Below are positions 57,859-64,000 of a stretch of DNA of 64,000 bases, one piece after another. A program made the position numbers and the translations under genes. The DNA comes from Desulfosporosinus acidiphilus SJ4 (GTDB lineage Bacteria > Bacillota > Desulfitobacteriia > Desulfitobacteriales > Desulfitobacteriaceae): contig NC_018068.1 of the NCBI RefSeq assembly GCF_000255115.2, forward strand, positions 1,831,977 to 1,895,976, written 5' to 3'. The notes under the pieces were generated by a model. That model was not told the DNA's origin and searched no databases. It worked only from the letters and a program-made list of their open reading frames with translations. The first letter of the stretch is position 1. Every line of letters starts with the position of its first letter.

Positions 57859-59973
57859 GTGTTGCGCGTCGGCCAAGTCATGACACGACTTTCTGTAAGT
57901 TTATACAGCTATCATACCATCGGGGATGCTCTGATCTTAATGCAGGAAAAACAGGTATCAGGTTTGCCCTTGCTTAATGAACAGGGTCATCTGCTGGGTA
58001 TGGTTACAAAAGAAATGATCTTTGAAAAGAGTTTGGCATCCTTTAATCCAGTGCATAAGGCCGCCGACTACCTTACCACACGTTTCCTGCCGTTAAAGGA
58101 AGAAGCTCTCTTGGAAGAAGTATGGGATTTGCCTTTTGATATTTACCCTGTATTAAATAACTTAGACGAAATTACCGGTGTCGTCACCAAGTATTCTTTG
58201 GGACGCGCCTATTTTCAACAGATTGAATTGCGCCGGCAGGAGCTTGAAGCAGTTTTTGACTCAGCTCATAACGGAATCATTGCTATCAATAAACAGGGTA
58301 TCATAACGTCTTTGAATCCTGCAGCCGAAAGACCGGCTCGAGCTACAAAAGAAGAAGCCGTTGGGAGATATTTAACGGATGTGATAATTCCTTCGGGTCT
58401 CCTGGACGTTGTCCGCTCCGGGATACCGGATTTCGGGACGAAGTTCCAGGTGGGCCGGCGCCAATATATTTCAAATCGTACTCCTATTGTTAGAGACGGG
58501 GAAGTTGTTGGTGCGGTAGGAGTTTTTCAAGATGTTTCGGAGATAGAAAAAGTACTGCAGGAACTAAGAACCGTGAAACAATTAAATGAAGAACTTAGGA
58601 CAACCATAGCCAGTTCGTACGATGGCATTATTATCTGTGACCGGCAAAGTGAAATTTTGCGCTGCAACCCCGCAGTAGGCCGAATATTAGAAGTTTCTTG
58701 GGAAGATCTAGTTGGGAAGGCTTTTAAGGAACTCGTGGACAACGGCGTTTTTCGCAAGAATATTATTCATTTGGTTAAGAAACAGGGTGGGTTAGTCAGT
58801 ATCTTGGAAAGATCTGCTGCCGAGCATTCCCTGGTTATCACGGGTAATCCGGTATTTGATGACGAGGGAGAAATCGTTAAAGTTGTTATCAACATCCGTG
58901 ATATGAGCGAATTGGTTTATTTACGAGAAGCTTTAGAGGAGAGTAAGCAGCTTTCAGAAAAGTATCAGGCTGAGATTGCTCAAATGAAAAATCACGAGGA
59001 AACAAGTTCAAATGTAAGGGCCTGCTCAGTCATTATGAAAAATGTTCTTGATCTGGCAGCGAGAGTCAGTAAAGTGGATACTCCTGTTGTTTTGGTAGGT
59101 GAACCGGGAGCAGGCAAAGAAGAAATCGCCAAGATGATTCATTTTCAGAGCAAACGCAAGCAAGGCCCCTTTTATAAGTTAAACTGCGGTTCGCTTCCCT
59201 ACCAGTTGTTAGAGACAGAAATGTTTGGTCAAGGAATTGCGTTGGGCAGCGGGATCAAAGGGAAAATTGGATTATTGGAGTTAGCCAACCATGGAAGTTT
59301 ATACCTTGAAGATATAGAAAAAATACCTTTAAACCTGCAAGGAAGACTGTTAAGGGTTCTCCAGGATAAAGTGCTTCAGACTTCTGATGGGAATGAAGCA
59401 GTGGCTGATCTTCGAATTGTAGCCGGCACCCATCGCCCCTTAATCGAGCTAGTGGAAAAAGGGCTGTTTCGTGAAGATCTCTATTTTAGCCTCAATGTTG
59501 TCCCAATCAACGTTCCGCCCTTAAGAGAACGAAAGGAAGACCTTATTCCTTTGATTACGTATTACTTAGAACGAAACAAGAAACGTCATGATCTGGAAAA
59601 GGCCATTGCCCCGGAGGGAATTCAGCAGCTTTTGAATTACTCTTGGCCGGGAAACGTTCGGGAAATGGCGAATGTTCTGGAAAGATTGGTAGTTACCGCT
59701 CAGGGAAAAACGATTTCCGGGAAAGAGGTTAAGACGGTACTTTATGAAAAAGAGAAAAACCTTCGGGCAGTCACGGTGAGCGACGTGGTTCCCCTGAAGG
59801 AAGCAATCGATGATTTGGAACAACAACTTGTAACCTTAGCTATGGAGTTGCACGGAACGACAGTTAAAGCGGCAGAGGCTTTGGGTGTTAATCAATCAAC
59901 GGTGGTACGTAAGTTACAGAAGATTAAAGATCCGAAGGGTAGTCATGACGCCAAAATAGTGCAGAAAAAGTAA
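57859..59973 (+). CDS. CBS-PAS-PAS-AAA+-Fis regulator lacking the GAFTGA loop
   Basis: 704 residues. Two CBS repeats (about 1-118), two PAS domains (about 120-225 and 235-345), an AAA+ domain (about 375-610) and a Fis-type HTH (TTVKAAEALGVNQSTVVRKLQKI). Architecture is that of sigma-54 activators, but the GAFTGA contact loop is replaced by residues 459-468 (GIALGSGIKG). Walker B reads LYLEDIEK (Glu484-Asp485 inverted relative to DE). The second Arg of the R-finger segment is Ser544 (REDLYFSLN). Walker A (GEPGAGKEE) is retained. Start GTG 57859 follows GGGAGGATA. It probably controls the surrounding acyl-CoA genes. Confidence 0.9.
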   Translation: MLRVGQVMTRLSVSLYSYHTIGDALILMQEKQVSGLPLLNEQGHLLGMVTKEMIFEKSLASFNPVHKAADYLTTRFLPLKEEALLEEVWDLPFDIYPVLNNLDEITGVVTKYSLGRAYFQQIELRRQELEAVFDSAHNGIIAINKQGIITSLNPAAERPARATKEEAVGRYLTDVIIPSGLLDVVRSGIPDFGTKFQVGRRQYISNRTPIVRDGEVVGAVGVFQDVSEIEKVLQELRTVKQLNEELRTTIASSYDGIIICDRQSEILRCNPAVGRILEVSWEDLVGKAFKELVDNGVFRKNIIHLVKKQGGLVSILERSAAEHSLVITGNPVFDDEGEIVKVVINIRDMSELVYLREALEESKQLSEKYQAEIAQMKNHEETSSNVRACSVIMKNVLDLAARVSKVDTPVVLVGEPGAGKEEIAKMIHFQSKRKQGPFYKLNCGSLPYQLLETEMFGQGIALGSGIKGKIGLLELANHGSLYLEDIEKIPLNLQGRLLRVLQDKVLQTSDGNEAVADLRIVAGTHRPLIELVEKGLFREDLYFSLNVVPINVPPLRERKEDLIPLITYYLERNKKRHDLEKAIAPEGIQQLLNYSWPGNVREMANVLERLVVTAQGKTISGKEVKTVLYEKEKNLRAVTVSDVVPLKEAIDDLEQQLVTLAMELHGTTVKAAEALGVNQSTVVRKLQKIKDPKGSHDAKIVQKK

Positions 59974-60091
59974 AGAAGTAAATGTTCCTAAAGGTTCCTA
60001 TTGATTTATCAAATTTTAAAATGTCAGGGAGATAGCAACAATGATCAAATAGCTGGACCTAACTGGGAAAGACCATGAGAGGGGGAGAAAC

Positions 60092-62221
60092 ATGCATTAT
60101 TTCATGGAGCCAACGGGTGTTGCTATTTTTGGGGCCAGCCAGGATTTTACCACAATTAACGGTAAAATTCTTAAATATCTTTTGAAACACCAGTTTGGGG
60201 GCCAAATTTATCCTATTAATCCTAAATATAAAGAAATTGTCGGTTTACCTTGTTATCCTTCAATAGGAGATATTACTGAGCAAGTCGATTTAGCCCTTAT
60301 TGCTGTTGCAGCAGCAAGAGTGCCGGGGATTTTAAGAGACTGCGGTGGCAAGGGAGTAAAAAGAGCCGTCATTTTCTCCTCAGGATTTGCTGAAATGGGC
60401 CAGGAAGGTAAGAAAGTTCAAGAAGAAATACTTCAGATCGCCAAAGAATATAACATGCGGGTCATCGGTCCCAATTGTTTAGGTATCCTGAATGTTTCCA
60501 CAGGATTAATTGCCTCTTTCAGTGGCTCGATGGAAGTGGATCATATAAAAACAGGTCCGGTCGCCTTAGTCTCGCAAAGCGGAGCTGTTGGTTTTATGCT
60601 CTTTAATTTATTGCAGGAAGCCGGAGTCGGTGTGAATTATGTTGTTACAACGGGCAATGAAGCAGATGTAACGGCTGGGGAAGGGTTAACGTATGTTGTA
60701 GAAAGCCCGGATACGAAAGTAGTTCTCACTTACCTTGAAGGCTTAAGAGACGGGGAATCGTTTCGTAAGACTGCAGAAAAAGCCGCTGAGGCGGGAAAGC
60801 CAATCATTGCTTTAAAGGTTGGGAATTCAGCCAGCGGCCAAAAAGCTGCCGCTACTCATACAGCTGCCTTAACCGGCTCTGGGGGAGCCTATAAAAGCTA
60901 CTTTGAAAAAATGGGAATAATTCAAGCCCGTGACAGTGAGGATATCATAGACCTAGCCCAAGCCTTTCTGCCGGGGAAGCTTCCGCATGGACCAAGGGTG
61001 GGAATTGTCACCATGTCGGGAGGCGTAGGGATCTTGCTGGCTGATCGTTCCGAAGAGATAGGATTGCAAGTGCCGGAATTAAGTGCTTCTTTACAGAAAG
61101 AAGTACAAAAGGTCATCCCTTCATTTGGCTGCGCCCAAAATCCAGTGGATGTAACTGCTCAATCCCTAAATCAGGGAGAAGAATTTAAAAAATGTTTAAG
61201 AATCCTGTTAGCTTCTGACGAACTGGATATGCTGATTGTTGCCATTACCATGGCTACTGGGCAAATAGCTGAGAAAATTGGCCGGGATATAGCCGAAGCC
61301 GCTTTAGGAACCGATAAGCCTTTAGTTGTCAGTTGGAGCGTCGGTCAAGTTGCTAAACCAGGGTTTGAGGTCCTTAAAAAGGCCGGTGTTCCTTTGTATC
61401 ATTCACCGGCCAGAGCAGTGAAAGCCATTGGAGCCTTATACCATTATGCTAATTTCCAAAAGAATTGGAAATTGCCGGCCATTGATAAGATAGATCCTCT
61501 TCGAAAGAGCCAAATTCAAACGGTTTTAAGGAAAAGTTCTCAGGCACTGAGTGAACACGCTACTAAAGAATTGTTAGAATTATACGGACTTCCGGTTACT
61601 AAAGAATATGTGGCTGTGACTGCGGAAGAAGCGGTAGGTATTGCCGAGAAATTTGGCTACCCTGTGGTTATGAAAATAGATTCTCCGGACATACTGCACA
61701 AAACCGAAGCGGGCGGCGTTGCTGTCAATATTAGTTCTCCTCAGGAAGTAAGAGCAAAGTTTCAGGAAATCATAGAGAGAGGCAAGGCCTATAACCCGCA
61801 GGCAAAAATTAATGGTATTTTAATACAAGAGCAAGTCACGCCGGGAGTCGAGGTCATCATTGGTTTGCAAAGAGATCCTGTCCTGGGAACTCAGATTATG
61901 TTTGGACTGGGCGGTATTTTCGTCGAAGTACTTAAAGATTTCATATTAAAACCAGTCCCCTTAAGCCGTGAAGATGCAGAGAATATGCTCAATGAGATCA
62001 AAGGGGCGGCTCTGTTAAACGGTGTAAGAGGAAGGGGAGCAGTCGATAAGGAAGCTTTAACGGAAATACTGCTCGGTGTCAGCCAATTAGCCGTGGAAGC
62101 GGAGGACACTCTTTTAAGCCTGGACATGAATCCGGTAACTGTATTACCTAAAGGGTTAGGTGCCAAAGTTTTAGATGGAGTGTTAATAAGTTCTGATTCT
62201 TGCCAAACTTGTACAAACTAG
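60092..62221 (+). CDS. NDP-forming acyl-CoA synthetase (acetyl-CoA synthetase type, fused alpha-beta)
   Basis: 709 residues. A CoA-binding domain (about 5-130, VAIFGASQDFTTINGKILKYL) is followed by the ligase_CoA region, with the catalytic His256 (AAATHTAALTGS), and an ATP-grasp domain (about 490-709, ATKELLELYGLPVTKEYVAVTAEEAV). It converts an acyl-CoA plus ADP and Pi to acid and ATP, or the reverse. Following a dehydrogenase and a crotonase, it could save energy at the end of an acyl-CoA pathway. GAGGGGGAG precedes ATG 60092. Confidence 0.93.
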   Translation: MHYFMEPTGVAIFGASQDFTTINGKILKYLLKHQFGGQIYPINPKYKEIVGLPCYPSIGDITEQVDLALIAVAAARVPGILRDCGGKGVKRAVIFSSGFAEMGQEGKKVQEEILQIAKEYNMRVIGPNCLGILNVSTGLIASFSGSMEVDHIKTGPVALVSQSGAVGFMLFNLLQEAGVGVNYVVTTGNEADVTAGEGLTYVVESPDTKVVLTYLEGLRDGESFRKTAEKAAEAGKPIIALKVGNSASGQKAAATHTAALTGSGGAYKSYFEKMGIIQARDSEDIIDLAQAFLPGKLPHGPRVGIVTMSGGVGILLADRSEEIGLQVPELSASLQKEVQKVIPSFGCAQNPVDVTAQSLNQGEEFKKCLRILLASDELDMLIVAITMATGQIAEKIGRDIAEAALGTDKPLVVSWSVGQVAKPGFEVLKKAGVPLYHSPARAVKAIGALYHYANFQKNWKLPAIDKIDPLRKSQIQTVLRKSSQALSEHATKELLELYGLPVTKEYVAVTAEEAVGIAEKFGYPVVMKIDSPDILHKTEAGGVAVNISSPQEVRAKFQEIIERGKAYNPQAKINGILIQEQVTPGVEVIIGLQRDPVLGTQIMFGLGGIFVEVLKDFILKPVPLSREDAENMLNEIKGAALLNGVRGRGAVDKEALTEILLGVSQLAVEAEDTLLSLDMNPVTVLPKGLGAKVLDGVLISSDSCQTCTN

Positions 62222-62272
62222 CTTATAATAATTCTGGGCATACTGAATGATTGCAGAGATAGGTGAGATTGG

Positions 62273-62719
62273 GTGGTTGGTAAGTCTAACGATTTCTTAA
62301 TAGTCAGTAAAGACATATTGCCGGAGGCTATTTTAAAGACCGCAAAAGCTAAGGAGCTCCTTGTTAAAGGAGAGGCCTATACGATCAATGATGCAGTTGA
62401 ACGGGTAGGTTTAAGCCGCAGCGCCTACTATAAATATAAAGACGGCGTGTTCCCGTTTTATGAGGCCAGCCGCGAAAAGATCTTAACAATTTCTCTGATT
62501 TTGGAAAATAAAGCTGGGATTCTTTCCCATGTCCTGAATTTTATTGCCTCAATAAAGGGCAATGTCTTAACGATTAACCAAGGGATACCTCTCCAAGGCA
62601 TTGCCAATGTCTCAATTTCCTTAGAAACAGCCGGGATGGACGATACCCCCGAAAATCTTTTGAACGGACTGGGAAATATCAGCGGAGTCCGCAAAATTGA
62701 GGTAATCGGCCAAACCTAA
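62273..62719 (+). CDS. pheB: ACT-domain protein PheB (UPF0735)
   Basis: 148 residues. An N-terminal helix-turn-helix-like region (INDAVERVGLSRSAYYKYKDGVFPF) precedes a C-terminal ACT domain (about 70-145, ISLILENKAGILSHVLNFIASIKGNVLTINQGI). This is the PheB/UPF0735 family, of unknown but amino-acid-linked function. Start GTG 62273 with AGGTGAG 5 bp upstream. It follows the acyl-CoA synthetase by about 50 bp and may share its transcript. Confidence 0.9.
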   Translation: MVGKSNDFLIVSKDILPEAILKTAKAKELLVKGEAYTINDAVERVGLSRSAYYKYKDGVFPFYEASREKILTISLILENKAGILSHVLNFIASIKGNVLTINQGIPLQGIANVSISLETAGMDDTPENLLNGLGNISGVRKIEVIGQT

Positions 62720-62789
62720 AAATTTGGGGTTGCATTTTTCTCGTTAATATGTTACTCTGTATAAGCCTTCGTTTGAAGGAATAAAGCAT

Positions 62790-62866
62790 CGGGGCGTGGC
62801 TCAGCTTGGTAGAGCGCTACCTTGGGGTGGTAGAGGTCGCACGTTCAAATCGTGTCGCTCCGACCA
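62790..62866 (+). tRNA. tRNA-Pro (anticodon GGG)
   Basis: 77 nt. The acceptor CGGGGCG pairs with CGCTCCG (one G-T), discriminator A62863 and encoded CCA (62864-62866). The anticodon arm CTACC-TTGGGGT-GGTAG has anticodon GGG at 62824-62826. T arm GCACG-TTCAAAT-CGTGT is clear. It is followed at once by an integrase remnant, so it is a likely attachment site. Confidence 0.96.
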
Positions 62867-62936
62867 GTATTATCAAGGCTTTCAGCCTTTTAAGGTAGGC
62901 GGGTCGAACCCCAAATGTCGACCAAATGCCGACCAA

Positions 62937-62967
62937 AAAATAGACCATAATAAATGGTCTATTTTCG
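62937..62967 (-). terminator. Terminator beside the integrase remnant
   Basis: AAAATAGACCA pairs with TGGTCTATTTT across a 7-nt loop; T runs occur on both strands. It sits just after the integrase stop on its strand. Direct repeats AAATGTCGACC/AAATGCCGACC (62915-62937) next to it may be integrase arm sites. Confidence 0.7.
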
Positions 62968-62983
62968 TATCCTGCTCTTATTT

Positions 62984-63304
62984 CTATCTGCTTTCTTCTT
63001 GTTGGAGTTCGATTATTTTTCTATTGATCTCATCTTTCTTTTTAACTCCAAGATGCTGATAAATTCCCTTTAAAACTTTAATATCGTGTCCAAGGCGCTC
63101 GGCTGCTAAATGATCTAGCACATCATTTTCATACAGCCATGTCGCGTGATAATGCCGAAGAAAGTGCAAACGAGTCTTCGGTATTTTTTTGTCTCTCACG
63201 AGCTTCCCTAAATAACTAGTGTAGCTATCGGGTCGCATCGGGAACGGGAACATTAATTGGTCGTTCTTTATATTTTTATCATTTGAGTTAGTTTCATAAT
63301 TCAT
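62984..63304 (-). pseudogene. Truncated tyrosine recombinase (phage/ICE-type integrase)
   Basis: Only the C-terminal part of the catalytic domain is present: LHFLRHYHATWLYENDVLDHLAAERLGHDIKVLKGIYQHLGVKKKDEINRK. The His-x-x-Arg box (HFLRH), the later His (LGH) and the catalytic Tyr (IYQHLG) are kept. The N-terminal arm-binding and first-Arg regions are missing. Upstream on its strand the frame runs into sequence that belongs to the IS. It points toward the tRNA-Pro end, the usual geometry of tRNA-targeted elements. Confidence 0.75.
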
Positions 63305-63414
63305 ACCCCTTGATATAAGCGGGCTTTTTACCTGTAAAAAAAGGAGTACCTCCCCAAAATCTCGAAAGTGTAAGTGACCAAACAAACACCGAGAGGTTGA
63401 AAGGAGAACTCCCA
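63305..63414 (+). mobile_element. Left end of an insertion sequence interrupting the integrase
   Basis: Between the integrase remnant and the transposase ATG lies about 110 bp, with CTGTAAAAAAAGGAGTACCT and a CTCCC ribosome-site region (AAAGGAGAACTCCC at 63399-63412). The true inverted repeat cannot be fixed without the right end, which is outside the window. Confidence 0.5.
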
Positions 63415-64000
63415 ATGTTTAGTATTCGCCAAGAACGTCTATTTTCCTTGGAAGAAATCTTAGAAATGTCACCGAAAGAATCGTATCCGCTTCTATTGGA
63501 ACCGCTGAATATTACTCCTTTGTTGAGAGTGGTTTCAAAAAGGGCATTTTTGGGAGCTTCAACCACGCTTAACTATTCAGCCATGATCTATTCTTTATTC
63601 ATTCGAGTGATCGAACGAATTCCTACGATCAAAGATTTACGAAAACGATTAAAAAACAGCTTGGAATTCCGTTTCGACTGCGGCTTTACGATGGCTGATG
63701 CAGTTCCTAGCGAGTCCTCTTATACTCGAATGATTCAAAAAATCAAGGGTTCTTCTGCTTTGGAAAAAATTCAAAATGAACTAGTCTCTCAGGCGTTTCA
63801 AGAAGGCTTCATCGATGGGGATGTTATAGCCATCGATGCTACTCATATTGAAGCGAGAGACCGTAAACCTGAGAAAAAGAAAGACGAAGAGGTTCCGGTC
63901 AAGCAAACCTCCAAAAAACGCGGACGAAAACCCAAATCGGAACGGGAGAAATGGCTCAAAGAACAACAGAAACTGGAAGAGAATCGACCCCTCTTTGAGA
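63415..64000 (+). CDS. IS1182-type transposase, N-terminal part
   Basis: Partial, 195 codons to the window edge. An N-terminal DUF772-like domain (LNYSAMIYSLFIRVIERIPTIKDLRKRLKNSLEFRFDCGFTMADAVPSESSYTRMIQKI) precedes the DDE catalytic part, whose first Asp lies in DGDVIAIDATHIEARDR. A Lys/Arg-rich insert follows. The start ATG 63415 has AAAGGAGAAC upstream. Such elements are common in Desulfosporosinus-like genomes; whether this copy is intact is unknown. Confidence 0.85.
   Translation, partial: MFSIRQERLFSLEEILEMSPKESYPLLLEPLNITPLLRVVSKRAFLGASTTLNYSAMIYSLFIRVIERIPTIKDLRKRLKNSLEFRFDCGFTMADAVPSESSYTRMIQKIKGSSALEKIQNELVSQAFQEGFIDGDVIAIDATHIEARDRKPEKKKDEEVPVKQTSKKRGRKPKSEREKWLKEQQKLEENRPLFE

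Overview
The window looks like chromosome of a Gram-positive, endospore-forming, strictly anaerobic Firmicute of the Desulfosporosinus/Desulfitobacterium type. This is an inference from gene content and style, not a database match. Supporting signs are sporulation genes (DUF2953-gerW, spmA-spmB, spoIVA), strong purine-rich ribosome binding sites with frequent GTG/TTG starts, a Tat-exported NiFe uptake hydrogenase with cytochrome b, a lactate permease/oxidase cluster, and an IspH-S1 fusion as found in clostridia.

Layout. 1-7.7 kb: end of accA, tRNA-Leu(CAA), an OmpR-type two-component system preceded by four 11-bp-phased TTCAG repeats, polA-mutM, and a Cys-rich pentapeptide-repeat protein. 7.8-11.2 kb: a secreted NlpC/P60 hydrolase; an EamA transporter under an FMN riboswitch, so a probable riboflavin importer (ImpX type); a small DUF2892 protein; signal peptidase I. 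11.2-19.6 kb: a deoxyinosine glycosylase, a HAD phosphatase, a sporulation group (DUF2953, gerW, spmA, spmB), two membrane-linked glycosyltransferases, rluB and two unknown proteins. 20-27 kb: lactate utilisation (lctP, glcD, glcF, a FadR-type GntR regulator, a polyferredoxin), with look-alike promoters and a shared GGTCTGAT motif. 26.9-36 kb: PAP2, a HI0933 flavoprotein, hutP, then the aromatic pathway aroH-aroF-tyrA-aroA ending in azlC-azlD. 36-43 kb: small genes, a CPBP protease, a structured intergenic segment and the NiFe hydrogenase operon without its protease. 43.5-55.3 kb: cmk-plsC-ispH/S1, rodA, a radical-SAM DUF512 protein, der-plsY-gpsA and spoIVA with a sigma-E-like promoter. 55.8-62.7 kb: an acyl-CoA cluster (crotonase, acyl-CoA dehydrogenase, NDP-forming acyl-CoA synthetase) with a CBS-PAS-AAA+ regulator that lacks the sigma-54 contact loop, and pheB. 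62.8-64 kb: tRNA-Pro(GGG), a truncated tyrosine integrase and the start of an IS transposase. This looks like the edge of an integrated element.

Intergenic regions carry at least two families of structured, modular repeats (about 11.26, 17.46, 28.2, 31.35, 35.53, 42.83 and 43.2 kb). Some are nested and some differ by clean presence or absence of a 25-bp hairpin. The most unusual signals are these repeats, the GAFTGA-less enhancer-binding-protein homologue with four TGCR-N4-YGCA sites upstream of its cluster, the phased TTCAG array, and the folded GC-rich segment upstream of the hydrogenase. Most protein calls are homology by eye; no search was run.
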